Origin: Stentor coeruleus
Lineage: Eukaryota > Ciliophora > Heterotrichea > Heterotrichida > Stentoridae
DNA length: 64,000 nt
Direction: 5' to 3'
NCBI GenBank assembly: GCA_001970955.1
Contig: MPUH01000014.1
Location: forward strand, 109,527-173,526
In this document: in pieces, positions 30,637 to 41,329 of the stretch
How positions within the stretch are numbered: position 1 is the stretch's first letter
Layout: every line of letters begins with the position of its first letter
The notes under the pieces: generated by a model
Told to the model about the DNA's origin: nothing
Databases searched by the model: none
Seen by the model: only the letters and a program-made list of their open reading frames with translations
Translations under genes and position numbers: made by a program

Positions 30637-31585
30637 TTTTAAATATATAATTGATTTCTAATCAAAATTATACATTTAAACCTTTTATTTTTATTAAATA
30701 AGTTTGCATTCGAATGAAGCTTGTATACAAAAAGTTTATAATTTAAGATATTAATCAGCCTTAAAGGTGAGTTTTTTTGATGTGGTTTTATGAGATTTGA
30801 TAGATAAAAATAGATTTTATGTAGGGAGATTAGAGAAAAGTTAGATTGGGGGTTTAAATTGCAAATGAAAAGTGATGAGAAATTTGGATGAAATTGAATA
30901 GTTTTTTTTTGTTTTAAGAGGCTGAGGGTTTTTTGTGTGATTTTTGAGTAAATTATGCGTTGTAAGGAATTTGGTAATGGGTATTGATTTTTTTGAAGGA
31001 AATTAAAGATGATTTTCAAAATTGATGGCTTTTTCAGAGATTTTGCAATAAAAAGAGTGAACTGAGAGTTTGGTTTGATTGATTTATGTAAGTAGGATGT
31101 TTTATATTATTCTATCAATAAATATTTATATTATTTTTTGAATTAGTATTTTTTAGACAGCAGAATACTCTATTTGATTAGATATAATAAAGAGATGATT
31201 AGGAATATAGAAATGATTGAGTGATCTAAATAGAAGGAATGCAGTTCAATATTTCATCATTTCCTAAATCCCATTTATAAACTTTTGTAAAACCAAATCA
31301 TATTTTCCTTCACACCAGGGGCCCAAACTCTACTTATCCAATTAATATCTTTCCTATCCAAAAGCATCAATCAAACATATTTTAAATCTTAATTTCACAT
31401 ATTATCTTATATCTTAACCCAACTCCCTCACAAACAAGTTTTAAATTCTGTTATAAATCCAAACTTTAAATCCAAAAAAACTAATCTATTCAAAAAAAAA
31501 ACTCATCTAAAACTCTAATCATCCCAATGATTTCATATTTAATAAATTGTTCATTAATAATTTCCCTTATCATCCTCTTTCTCTT
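30637..31585. other. long spacer with strong skew switch
   Basis: G-rich to about 31100 and C-rich from about 31240. A minus-strand open stretch at 30639-31019 has only a biased composition and no domain, and I reject it as a gene. Confidence 0.6.
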
Positions 31586-32791
31586 TTAACAAAATCTTAA
31601 TGCTTCAGCAACACTTTTACTACAATCAGTTTTTCTCAATACAGGGGACATATATTCATCATACTTATTTCTCGGTGATGCAAGTCTTCTTGCCGGGCTT
31701 CTAGATTTACTAACACTCTTCAAATTTTTACTAGTAGAAGATAAGCTTTCAAGTCTAATACTCTTATCTTTATTATCATCATCTACAATATTCTGATCTA
31801 AAGTCAAGCTTTTTTCGTTATTTCCAATATTTCTATTCCTTTTTTTCTCTTCTACATTAAAAGAACTTTTACTTGGAGACTGTTTTTCTCTACCTAAATA
31901 TTGATAATTTTTTGACTCTGTATTAGATCTACTCATAGACAATTTCTGAAGTTTCTCATTAATCTTATCCAATTCTAACGATTGACGATACACATCTTCC
32001 TTATGTTTTTTTATTGAAGGTGACTCATTATAAGTTTTTTTACCAAAAGTTGATGTAAATCCTTCTGGACTTTTATCTCGAGACCTTAAATTATAATCCT
32101 CATGATGTAATCTTGACCTTTGAGATTCATAAGTATTTAAATTCCTTATTCTATAAACATCATCTGTATTCATATCAAAATCCTTAGTTTCATTCTGTGA
32201 ATCCTCACAAAAACTAAATGAATCCAATAAATCTATTACAAATTTACACATCACCATAAACCCTTTACAATAATTTTCTTCTTCGATTTCTAGTTTAAAT
32301 TTTTTAGTGCATTGTACTATGCTTTTAAAAATCTTATAAATGCTTGGATTAGATTTCATTGAACTAAAAAGTTTTTTCATAAGACTTTGTGTTTCTTTAT
32401 ATATTGAAGATCCTCCATTTCTGATTATACTGTTGGATATTTCATAGTTTAATTCACGTCTTGCATCTTCTATATCACGAAAACTTTCCATGTCCATTTT
32501 TAGCTTTTTGTTGACTGATTCGTATCGTTGTTGAAGTTTAAAGATTTTTCTATCCTTGTCAGCTATAGTTTTTTTGCAGTTTAATAAATCTTTTTGAAGA
32601 CTATCATTGATATTTTGGAGTTCTTCAAGATAGATTGTACTGCGGATAAGATCTTTTTTGTTAGAGTTTTTTTCTTTTTGTAACTCGTATGCAATTTTGA
32701 ATTCGTCACGCTCTTGTTTTAGTCTATGTATTGTTGTCGCAGCTTTACATAAATCTTTTTTCATAAGCTCAAAGCGCATGTATTCTACCAT
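31586..32791 (-). CDS. coiled-coil, SP-rich protein, unknown
   Basis: 401 aa starting MVEYMRFELMKKDLCKAATT. Residues ~10-115 are a coiled coil (LKQERDEFKIAYELQKEKN; KDRKIFKLQQRYESVNKKL). Residues ~120-200 look folded and helical (IYKIFKSIVQCTKKFKLEI; FVIDLLDSFSF). Residues ~210-401 are disordered, basic and rich in SP sites (SKSRSPARRLASPRNKYDEY; MSPVLRK), possible targets of proline-directed kinases. No known domain. It is likely cytoskeletal or cortical, by inference only. It lies in a run of minus-strand genes of the same style. Confidence 0.75.
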   Translation of the reverse strand: MVEYMRFELMKKDLCKAATTIHRLKQERDEFKIAYELQKEKNSNKKDLIRSTIYLEELQNINDSLQKDLLNCKKTIADKDRKIFKLQQRYESVNKKLKMDMESFRDIEDARRELNYEISNSIIRNGGSSIYKETQSLMKKLFSSMKSNPSIYKIFKSIVQCTKKFKLEIEEENYCKGFMVMCKFVIDLLDSFSFCEDSQNETKDFDMNTDDVYRIRNLNTYESQRSRLHHEDYNLRSRDKSPEGFTSTFGKKTYNESPSIKKHKEDVYRQSLELDKINEKLQKLSMSRSNTESKNYQYLGREKQSPSKSSFNVEEKKRNRNIGNNEKSLTLDQNIVDDDNKDKSIRLESLSSTSKNLKSVSKSRSPARRLASPRNKYDEYMSPVLRKTDCSKSVAEALRFC

Positions 32792-33151
32792 ATAAGTATA
32801 TTTGAAATCTATTTATAAACTTTTATTTTTATGCTGATTATATTTTAGAGTAATTATTAGGAAAAAGTTTGTAAAATGTATGTTTTCCAGTTAGTTAAAA
32901 ATTAAAAAGTTTTAGATTATGAAGTTGAATATAAATTTCTCCATATCATAATATATTTTTATATAAATTGTATTGAAACTATATAATATTCATTCAAGTT
33001 TGTAATAATATGATTTAAAAACAAATTCAAATCGTAATTGTGAAGAAAATCTCGATGAAGTATAATAAAGTTAATAAAATATTCTGAATATGTTTTATTA
33101 AGTGTGCATATTAAGATATTTTGCTAACTAAATTCAATAAAATTTATATAA
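32792..33151. other. spacer
   Basis: AT-rich; no feature that I can support. Confidence 0.5.
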
Positions 33152-33991
33152 TTATTGGGTTATACAATTAGAACCATATCTCTCAGCTTTGAAATCTGAA
33201 ATCATATTTTTCAATTCTTCAATATCTTTACGTATGCACATAACAAGGGTATTACAATGTTTATAACTGTTATCAAGAAATCTATCATCTTCTTCCCGAT
33301 TATGAAGTAAAACGTTAAAATCTAATTCTTTTCCAGATTTCATAATGCGAAATATTTTCAGCACTTGTCCAATGTCTGTTTTAGCTTTATAAATTTCACC
33401 AGATAAGACTGAGAATTTTAAGTCAAGTAATTCTTCAGTCTTTGATGTTTGTTTAACAAGATCAGCTTTTAATTCAAGATTTTCTTCAATAAGTTGTTCA
33501 TGCATTTTTTCTATTTCTTTTAACTTGTACTCGAGACCTTCAAAATTTCCTGTTTTGTTCAAACAAAGACACTGTTTAAGATCATGATTTTCTTTACGAT
33601 ATTTTGCTATGATATTAAGTAATTCTTTTTGTTTATTGACAAGTGACTCGTTTTCATTATTAATTATTTCAATTTGTTTTTTAAGTTCATCTAGTTTTTT
33701 GTCTCCTTTTTTTATAAGTTTATGCAGTTGGTTAGGGGTTGGACTTTTAGATCTATCCTCATTGATAAGTTCATCAATTCGCTTTTGTAATAAAGAAATT
33801 GTTGTGTCTTTTTCACGAAGCTCTCGTTTCATGTCGAGAACCGTTTGATCTTGTGTAGGAGTTTTGTAAGAACTTAAAGAATGTTCATGATGAGATGTGT
33901 TTTTCGAATAAAGTGACTGCATTGACATATAGCTTCCTATAGATGAATTTTTCGTTTTCCCGCTGTATAAAGAAGATTTTCTATTAATCAT
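33152..33991 (-). CDS. coiled-coil protein, unknown
   Basis: 279 aa starting MINRKSSLYSGKTKNSSIGS. After a Ser/Tyr-rich head of ~50 residues a nearly continuous coiled coil covers residues ~50-195 (MKRELREKDTTISLLQKRI; KKLDELKKQIEIINNENESL; YKLKEIEKMHEQLIEENLEL). The last ~80 residues are helical (SYKHCNTLVMCIRKDIEELK). An SP/TP site lies in SKSPTPNQLHKL. No catalytic motif and no family recognised. It is likely a structural protein. Confidence 0.75.
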   Translation of the reverse strand: MINRKSSLYSGKTKNSSIGSYMSMQSLYSKNTSHHEHSLSSYKTPTQDQTVLDMKRELREKDTTISLLQKRIDELINEDRSKSPTPNQLHKLIKKGDKKLDELKKQIEIINNENESLVNKQKELLNIIAKYRKENHDLKQCLCLNKTGNFEGLEYKLKEIEKMHEQLIEENLELKADLVKQTSKTEELLDLKFSVLSGEIYKAKTDIGQVLKIFRIMKSGKELDFNVLLHNREEDDRFLDNSYKHCNTLVMCIRKDIEELKNMISDFKAERYGSNCITQ

Positions 33992-34286
33992 TTTTATTGT
34001 AACTTTATAAGCTTTAATACAATTACAAAATAAATACTTTATAAAAGATCATCTTCATAGCATAAAAAACTGGAAAATTATATGTGAAATACAATCAAAT
34101 AAAGTTTTTTTACAAATAAAATCTATTTATTATATTTCAACCTCATATCAACTTCTAAAAAACCTTATCTCAAAACCCATCAAATTTTTTTTACCATTTA
34201 ATTCTATTAAAATTCCCTCAAAAAACCTCAAAGTATTATTCATAAATCACTAATTTATCCCAAAATTAAAAATTTCAGAACTTCAG
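33992..34286. other. spacer
   Basis: AT-rich, C-rich towards 34286 (3' flank of the next minus-strand gene). No gene seen. Confidence 0.5.
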
Positions 34287-35123
34287 CTAATTGATAATCT
34301 TTTCAACTAAAGCCATAAACTCAATATGATTATGTCTCCAAATTTTATTACCTCCAAACTGGACAAGTTTTCTCGTTACCGCTAGCATTTCATCTTTAAT
34401 CGAACTTTCATTACATAAACATCCTTTAAATTTTCTTGAGTTCTTACTTTTCCTTATAATCCTTTCAATATTTTTATTCCCTTTAGCCATATTAGCCATA
34501 TCTTCAGCTTCACTAATTAAATCTTTTATACTCTGTGCCGAATTTACTAATTCTTGTTGTCGATTTTTTATAAGTACTATATCTGGTTTAAGTTTTGGTT
34601 TTAATTCATCACAACTTTTTATTATTGCGTCTAATGAAGATAATCTTTTCAATTTATTCTCATTAGTAAAATTCTGTGTAGTTAATCTTTCTGGACTAAC
34701 ACTTGTTGAAGTCCTTTGAATATCAGGGATTTTTATGTTTTTTATATCAGAAAATCTTCTTGTTGTTCTAAATTCAGTGCATTGTCCCCGTAAAGCACTG
34801 AAATTTAATTTTCTAACAGTATTTGGGGATTTTGATTTTGATTTTGATATGAAGGATTTACCTATTTGCCTTTGGTTTGTTTTGAAAAAATTCAGTTTTT
34901 TTAACTCATTTTCGGCGAATTCGTCGACGCGCTGTTCTCGAAGTCTGTTTGCTTCAACTGCTTTGTCGATATCTTTAACTTCAGCTTTTACATTTTGTGA
35001 ACAGCCATATGGAGAAGTTTTTCTGTAGAAATCACGAACTTTTATTATGATGCCTCGGTGGATTCTTGGGCTTATTCGGGATGTATTGATTTGTTTTAGT
35101 TTAGTTGGAGATAAACTGTCCAT
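34287..35123 (-). CDS. basic SP-rich protein, unknown
   Basis: 278 aa starting MDSLSPTKLKQINTSRISPR. Basic, with SP sites (RISPRIHRG, SKSPNTVRKLNF, TSVSPERLT). A helical segment near residues 60-85 is Glu/Arg-rich. The C-terminal 110 residues look folded: SLDAIIKSCDELKPKLKPD, DLISEAEDMANMAKGNK, and MLAVTRKLVQFGGNKIWRHN. The IIKSCDE stretch weakly resembles IIESCNE in the gene at 36912. No known domain. Confidence 0.72.
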   Translation of the reverse strand: MDSLSPTKLKQINTSRISPRIHRGIIIKVRDFYRKTSPYGCSQNVKAEVKDIDKAVEANRLREQRVDEFAENELKKLNFFKTNQRQIGKSFISKSKSKSPNTVRKLNFSALRGQCTEFRTTRRFSDIKNIKIPDIQRTSTSVSPERLTTQNFTNENKLKRLSSLDAIIKSCDELKPKLKPDIVLIKNRQQELVNSAQSIKDLISEAEDMANMAKGNKNIERIIRKSKNSRKFKGCLCNESSIKDEMLAVTRKLVQFGGNKIWRHNHIEFMALVEKIIN

Positions 35124-35463
35124 TATGGGTTATTTTATGAAATTATAATATAAGACTTTGATATAAAAGGATTGTAATGGTTTTATTTTAGAGTGGTTTT
35201 TAACTTTTTTAATTGATATTCACTTAGAAATGAATAAAATATTGATTTTATAGATGAATAACAAAATTTGAATTGAGGTTTTATTTTTTGGAGCTTAAAT
35301 CGTTTTAGTCATTATGCTTTGAAATTCTGGAAATGATATAAAATTATATTATTTCAACAATATTAAAGCAATATTTATTATCATTCACATTATTATGCAT
35401 ATATAGTTATAATTCTAATTCTTATTGTAATATGTTTTAAAAAAAAAACAATATACTATGAGA
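35124..35463. other. spacer
   Basis: AT-rich, G-rich on the left as upstream of a minus-strand gene. A poly-A run lies near 35439. No gene seen. Confidence 0.5.
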
Positions 35464-35754
35464 TTACTTATGATTTTGAAGAAAGTATTTCAATTGGCTT
35501 GTTGCATCAAATTCTATTACCTCGCTTAAAAGAAATTCTTGAGCTTGATAGGCATAGCCCTCACTTCCTATATAAGGACATGGGGAGTAAAAATCAGATA
35601 CTTTGATATCAAGTTCTCTAAGTTCTGGATATTCAAGAGGAGTTAAATCAATTTCTTTCATCATATCACGTGAAGCTTTGATAATTGGAAGACTTTGAAC
35701 ACTTAACTGAGGAGATTCATTTGCGATCTTTGACGATCTTTGATTTTTTTTCAT
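35464..35754 (-). CDS. small protein of 96 aa, unknown
   Basis: Starts MKKNQRSSKIANESPQLSVQ and ends TSQLKYFLQNHK. The middle part (LTPLEYPELRELDIKVSDFY; YIGSEGYAYQAQEFLLSEVI) has the mixed, aromatic-rich look of a folded domain, but I cannot name it. Both flanks follow the gene-associated skew, which supports it as a real gene. No signal peptide or membrane segment. Confidence 0.6.
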   Translation of the reverse strand: MKKNQRSSKIANESPQLSVQSLPIIKASRDMMKEIDLTPLEYPELRELDIKVSDFYSPCPYIGSEGYAYQAQEFLLSEVIEFDATSQLKYFLQNHK

Positions 35755-35963
35755 TAAAATTATATATTGGACTAATAATAATTTTTTTGTAATTAGGTTT
35801 ATATTATATGGTATTTTAGTTTGTTTATGATTACTATGGGAAAAATGAACTTAAAATGTTTTATGAGATTTAGAACTTATTGGTTTTTTTTAGATAAGGT
35901 TTTTAAGATAAATACTTAATGGATAAACGTACCCTTGTATAATGATTTTTGGTTATTAATTTA
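35755..35963. other. upstream spacer of the 96-aa gene
   Basis: G/T-rich, as the 5' flank of a minus-strand gene. Nothing else seen. Confidence 0.5.
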
Positions 35964-36085
35964 ATAACCAGCAACAACGAGTGGTTTAATATACCGAATC
36001 TGCCTAAAAAAAGAAATCATAGGAAAAACAAACCCCGATCGGACAAGGTTTAAACCATGCCACTTTAACTACTGACCTACTTTAA
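35964..36085 (+). repeat. dispersed repeat, copy 2 (5'-truncated)
   Basis: Matches the last ~122 bp of the copies at 17221 and 52094. The reading frame is open through EWFNIPNLPKKRNHRKNKP to the shared TAA. The left end is abrupt, inside the repeat. A common right end with a variable left end resembles the 5' truncation seen with retro-copied elements, but two of the three copies share both ends. Confidence 0.75.
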
Positions 36086-36434
36086 ACTTTATTAATTTAT
36101 GTAATTTTATATATGTTTGCTATTGGACCAACATTTGTTTATACTTAAATATGTATACTTGGAAAAGTTCACCTATCATAAATATATATATATATATTTA
36201 TAGCATATTTATGCATGCTTGTATTTGCTTATATATATTTATCATCTATTTATGTATGTTTATATCCTAATTTATAAAAGAGCGACAAACTTATGCAAGC
36301 TTATAAATAGATTATAGGTGGACCCTAACCAAAGATAAGATATATAAATAATTATATGTAGATGATAAATATATATAAAATATATATAAATTGAAGATAG
36401 CCAGGAATAGAGAGCATCTAGAAATAAAAAATGT
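36086..36434. other. low-complexity AT spacer
   Basis: Contains a TA-rich simple stretch (about 36181-36240) and further ATATA/TATATA-rich sequence to about 36380. No gene. Confidence 0.6.
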
Positions 36435-36504
36435 TCTAAATACTCTAAATAATCTAAATACTTCAAATACTCTAAATGCTCTGAATAATCTAAATACTCT
36501 AAAT
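36435..36504. repeat. imperfect short tandem repeat, unit about 9-10 nt
   Basis: Variants of CTAAATACT / CTAAATAAT recur head to tail for about 70 bases. Some units are diverged. It gives rise to meaningless open stretches. Confidence 0.75.
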
Positions 36505-36911
36505 TTTTTAAATTTCTTTGTTCTTAAATCAAATACTTAAAATTTTCATTTCTAAAATATTCCATCTAAAACAAACTTTAAATCCATTATAATTATATAA
36601 TCCTTATTTCACTAAATAATACTTATTCTTTAATCACAGTCTTAAAATTTTACTACTCTAAATCCTCTATATTTTACAATGTTTAATGATAGCCTACCTT
36701 GAATAAATTACAATAGTCACCCCAAAGCCAAAATTCGCAAAAAATCTACAATAAATAGCATACCCCATAAAACTATCAAAAATTTACAAAATCATCGACA
36801 AACCCTACTCAAACCCTAACAAATATAAGCAATTTCATATACAAAAAAATCTTCTTCAACCCAATATTATTAGATTATTAATTTTTAAATAGTAATCCTT
36901 GACTAAAACTA
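36505..36911. other. upstream spacer of the 36912 gene
   Basis: Strongly C-rich and G-poor on the plus strand (36721-36780 has 16 C and 3 G), the promoter-side pattern in this window. No open frame. Confidence 0.6.
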
Positions 36912-37715
36912 ATGGCTTCGCACTTAAATTTCCAACTAAAGACCAAAAGTCAAAAAACAATCAAAGTAGTAAGAAAAGAACTTGATAAATATTCTCCTCG
37001 AGGAGCTTCAAAAAGTCCATCACTCCCAAAACTAAACTTAACACTAGAAAAAAAACCAGAACTTTTCCAAATCAAAGAAGACTCAGAAAACCAAAACAAA
37101 TATTATAATCATGCTATCTTAGACTATATAAGAAAACTACCTAAACCTAAAGATATCCATATACGTAATCCTTATAAAATTCCTTGTGAAAGACGTCAAT
37201 CAACCCTAAGTCCAAAGCATTTTCCATTATCTCCAACAGCGTTAAAAACTGATTTTCAACATTTAGACTCTATGGGTATAACAAAGCATGGCTTTTCAAA
37301 AGATTTTATTGAAAATACAAATCGGGATACAAAATCCCCAATTTTAGAAGCAGTAAACAATATAATTGAATCTTGTAATGAAGTTTTTATAACAAATGAA
37401 GAAAAAGAATACCCTGAAAAAATCAAAAAGTATTCAACTAAACTTACTATGCTAAGTGACCGTATAGAAAATTGCTTAGAAGGGTCAAGAAGATTTTCTA
37501 AAGAGTAAGAAAAATATAGGAAAGATGATGATGAGTTTTTGAAAGATCTTGAAAAAAGATTGGTTAAAGAGTTTTATGGTGATGATGGGAAGAGAGAAAT
37601 GATTGAAACTCAATTTGTTGATAAGAAAATTAAGAGAAAAATTTGGAAGAATAGAGGATATAGTGTGCCTAAACATATTGATTATTATTTGAAGCAACAT
37701 ACTGGCTTTAATTAA
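36912..37715 (+). CDS. basic SP-rich protein with one intron, unknown
   Basis: Exons 36912..37504 and 37520..37715 encode 262 aa. The first exon alone ends at a TAA inside GTAAGAAAAATATAG; removing this 15-nt intron continues the frame through DDDEFLKDLEKRLVKEFYG and KKIKRKIWKNRGYSVPKH to TAA at 37713. The N-terminal half is basic and SP-rich (KYSPRGASKSPSLPK; STLSPKHFPLSPTALK). Residues ~150-200 are helical (EAVNNIIESCNEV). No known domain, though the C-terminal basic, aromatic block looks structured. Confidence 0.75.
37505..37519 (+). other. 15-nt intron
   Basis: GTAAGAAAAATATAG, phase 2, carries the in-frame TAA. The exon after it is coding for 65 more codons. Position 10 is A. Confidence 0.88.
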
Positions 37716-38746
37716 GTAGATTTATAGATGATTTTGATATGTGCTAGGGGTTGATATAGGTTTTGATTAGAAATAAGGATTTTATAGAATAAAAATGAAT
37801 TTTTGTGAATGATGATGAAAGGGTTTTGTGGATAAATAAATGTTGATGTTTTTGTTAAGTTTTTGATTGCTTTTGTTATGTGATTTGATTTTTTGGGTTT
37901 AGGATGACTAGGATTTTTTGGATATTTTTAATGGATTTTTTGATATTAGGTTTTGCTTTTTGATTTTTTATTGTAATTGATTGAATGATGTTGTGTTGTT
38001 ATTGTGGAAATTATGACTGTATGGTAGTAAAAATCTTGGGGTTAATCCTTCATAAACTAAAAATAAACAGGGAAAATTTAAGCTGACTACCTCAATTGAG
38101 CAATTGACTAAAAATAAGATATATTAATAACTTTAAATTATTAATTAAAATTATCAATAGAGTATCTCCAAATGCTTTATATCTTTCATACCTCCAACAA
38201 AATCATCTAAAATCAGCCTTAATATCACATATATAAAAAAAAATTTTTTTCACTTATCTAATCCAAAGTATAAAAACACTCTCCTAAATCCCAAACCTCC
38301 ATAGTACAGAATTTATCGTCACTTTCATAAAACTATTTTCCTCCCATCCCACTTTCAAAAATTACCAAATTCCAAATAAAAAATTGAAATCTTGTAGAAT
38401 AATACATAATACAACATTTAAATATGACATTTCCCTATCCTAAAAATCTTATCTTCAAACCAAAAATCCAACAATTCATTATTTATCCAAATTCACCAGC
38501 ATATCATCAATCAACAACCAAATACTAAAAAATCATTTTACCTATCCAAGTAAAAACTTTATAAAAACTCTAAACCATGAAGTACTAAACCAACAATTAC
38601 TAAACAATATATTTTTCTATCAATATTCATCAATATAAATACAACAATTTCAATATAAAACCTAATCCTAAATTTTTACCTTAACTAGCAAATCAGTTTC
38701 TTATAACCCTTTAGCTTTTAATAGTAATTTTGTATGTAAAAAACAC
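37716..38746. other. 1-kb spacer with clear skew switch
   Basis: G-rich to about 38040 (37741-37800 has 15 G and 1 C) and C-rich from about 38050. No gene, repeat or RNA seen. Confidence 0.65.
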
Positions 38747-39127
38747 ATGAAAAAATTCTATCGAAGCCAAGATGGGTGTCTAACAACTGAGTCAGTAGCA
38801 GAAGAAGTGGCGAAAAATTTTGACAGATTTAGAGTTAAATACAATACACCCTTTAAGCCTAGAGCTCCAACACCTCCAAGGGGTAGAAATTCATTACCAA
38901 GAGAGATAATCCAGTTATCAACTTTACAATCAAGATATTCTTCTGTTGATTCTACTAATATATTTGTCTTAAAAGTTCCATTTGGTAGTGTGAGTTATTT
39001 AAATCAGATTCCACAGTTACAAAGATTTAATATCACGAAGTATAAAGGACAGAGAAAGTCTAGAATGAACTTTGCATATAGAAGACATAGGAGATCTGAA
39101 AGTTTAGAATTTGGAGATTTTAAATAA
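38747..39127 (+). CDS. small basic protein, unknown
   Basis: 126 aa starting MKKFYRSQDGCLTTESVAEE. Basic overall, with a Pro-rich segment (FKPRAPTPPRGRNSLPRE) and an Arg-rich end (FAYRRHRRSESLEFGDF). No domain that I recognise. The gene has the usual C-rich 5' and G-rich 3' flanks. It could be a nucleic-acid-binding or cytoskeletal protein; nothing decides. Confidence 0.6.
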   Translation: MKKFYRSQDGCLTTESVAEEVAKNFDRFRVKYNTPFKPRAPTPPRGRNSLPREIIQLSTLQSRYSSVDSTNIFVLKVPFGSVSYLNQIPQLQRFNITKYKGQRKSRMNFAYRRHRRSESLEFGDFK

Positions 39128-39703
39128 TAAACAGAATGTATGAGATGATTTTAGATGATCATGAGAATTAGGATTAGGAAAATTTGAGATCTTGATGGTA
39201 TTGAGGCCATGAAATTATGACATGATTAAAGACTGCTGTTTTTATTATATAATGATAAGTAGAATTTGTCTAAATGATTTAATTAATGAGATTTAAAAAT
39301 AGGAGTTTAATGCTATTAGAAATAGATGCTAATAATTATGTATAATAAATAGTGATAGGGTATTTTATCGGCTTTCTAATATTTTTTTTTAAAAATTATT
39401 TGACGTATTTGATAAGAAATAAACTTTAAGGAAGTTCAAAGATAAATTTTACGTCATAGGATATATGATTAAACTAATAATTCATGAGTGTATTTCAAAC
39501 AGAAAATCCTTCTTCAAACTCCAAAAACTCACACAATTTCCTAAATCCTTCCCTCAACACAATAAAACACCCTAAAATCCACTGCAAAATCTCTAACTCA
39601 TCTCCATGTCCAAATTCCCCCTTCCAATAAAATATTTTCATTCAAACTGATCTTTGAAAAATCAGATATCAGCATCTTAAAATGCTAAAATTTCAAAATA
39701 ATT
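39128..39703. other. spacer between co-oriented genes
   Basis: G-rich to about 39330, then C-rich: 39541-39600 has 21 C and 1 G. No gene. Confidence 0.65.
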
Positions 39704-40648
39704 ATGGGAAATAATTGTTCATGCATAGGAAACCCTGAGACAAACAATTGCGTTGATCTCATAGAAGTTATCTACATCGAAGACAAAATCCGTCCACAAG
39801 AAGAAACTGCAACAATCCAAGAAACATCATTAGAAATAAATCCTCAAGCGTTGCCAGATTACATTTCCTCAAATGACCGTGTTCGTTTAATAGAAACTCG
39901 TTTAGGTCCTTATAAATTTGATGATACCCAAATATCAGCAAATGGATATTTCCCACCAGAAAATTTATTAAACAACTGTATATATTCAGGTCAAAAAGAT
40001 ATCAATGGGCAAAAATCAGGAAGAGGTGTTTTTATATGGTCTGATGGGTCAAAATATACAGGATATTGGTCACAAGATAAAGCTAATGGTAAAGGTAGAT
40101 TGATTCATGCAGATGGAGATGTTTATGAAGGTGATTGGGTAAATGATAAAGCACATGGTTTTGGAAAATATATACATTTTAATGGAGCGGTTTATGAAGG
40201 GAAATGGGAAAATGATCAACAAGAAGGTTTTGGTATTGAAGTATGGCCTGATGGGGCTAAATATAAAGGAAATTATGTTGGAGGACAAAAACATGGAATT
40301 GGGGAGTTTATGTGGTCAGATGGATCTTGTTATAATGGGAAATTTATAGAAAATCGTATTGAAGGTAAAGGGGTTTATATATGGAAAGATGGAAGAAGGT
40401 TTGAAGGAGATTGGAAAGATAATAAAATGCATGGTGAAGGGGTTTTTGAATGGCCAGATGGGAGGAGTTATGTTGGGTCTTATGTTCAAGATAAGAAAGA
40501 AGGGTATGGGGAATTTAATTGGCCTAATGGAAAAAGCTATAAAGGGATGTGGCTTGCTGGAAAACAACATGGACGGGGAATTTATTCTGATGGAAATGGG
40601 ACTATACGTCAAGGAGAGTGGTCTAATGGGAAAAAACTTGAAGATTAA
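39704..40648 (+). CDS. MORN-repeat protein with acylation-type N-terminus
   Basis: 314 aa. From about residue 90 to the end there are roughly nine MORN repeats with the Y-x-G-x-W/F ... G-x-G pattern (YTGYWSQDKANGKGRL; YEGDWVNDKAHGFGKY; YEGKWENDQQEGFGIEVW). MORN proteins are structural or membrane-lipid-associated scaffolds, in ciliates often at the cell cortex. The N-terminus MGNNCSCIG fits N-myristoylation at Gly2 with Cys5/Cys7 for palmitoylation. No enzymatic domain (no PIPK, SET or kinase) is attached. It is probably a cortical or membrane scaffold. Confidence 0.93.
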   Translation: MGNNCSCIGNPETNNCVDLIEVIYIEDKIRPQEETATIQETSLEINPQALPDYISSNDRVRLIETRLGPYKFDDTQISANGYFPPENLLNNCIYSGQKDINGQKSGRGVFIWSDGSKYTGYWSQDKANGKGRLIHADGDVYEGDWVNDKAHGFGKYIHFNGAVYEGKWENDQQEGFGIEVWPDGAKYKGNYVGGQKHGIGEFMWSDGSCYNGKFIENRIEGKGVYIWKDGRRFEGDWKDNKMHGEGVFEWPDGRSYVGSYVQDKKEGYGEFNWPNGKSYKGMWLAGKQHGRGIYSDGNGTIRQGEWSNGKKLED

Positions 40649-41329
40649 TGTATTTATTATAAAATTCAATTTTTTATGTGTTATAAGATTTTTTTTTAAG
40701 TTATAAGGGGAGTTGGATTAAATATTTTATGATATAATGTTTTTTTTTGTGTGGAGTAATTTGCAAATTAAGAATTAGGTTTTATCAATTATATCAGCGC
40801 ATATGATGAGTTTCTGGAGTATCTTTATTCCAAAAAGAGTTCATAAAAGACAAGAATATGAGTAAAAGCACAAAAATTCCAAAATATATGGATCATCCTT
40901 GTCCAAATAGAAAAAAGTTAATCGTTAATACTTTTTGGCAATATAGTAAATAAACTGCCTTTTAAAGGTCAAATAGACATCCTTAGTACATAACTAATTT
41001 GTATTAAAGGGTATTGTTTTAGTGCTAAAAAATGATACCTTGAATCATTTGAACCAACCCTAAAAAGTTAAGTTTAGTAGTTTTGCTAAAAAGTCACTAA
41101 AATTTCTAATTGAACATCAGTTATTTAGTTTTTAAATATCATGATTTTGATATAATATGCAATGCGAGGTCTTAGATTACACCTTTCCAAAAACCATTTA
41201 CGCAATTGGGAAAAATATCAATTGATCATCAGGTTAGAAAATTTTATTTTTTTATGTGTATATTTAAAAATTATAGGATTGCAAGTTTGGAGTGATATGC
41301 TGAGATTTCTTCAATTTCATAAGATTTGA
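40649..41329. other. downstream spacer
   Basis: G/T-rich just after the MORN gene, then AT-rich. No gene that I can support. Confidence 0.5.

Noticed and set aside
30639-31019. 126-codon minus-strand open frame
   Set aside because: It lies in a G-skewed 5' flank, has no domain and a Leu/Ile/Asn/Lys composition explained by the skew.
36272-36466. Minus-strand open frame over the TA-rich and tandem-repeat region
   Set aside because: Made entirely of simple-sequence DNA (Tyr/Ile/His/Ser repeats).
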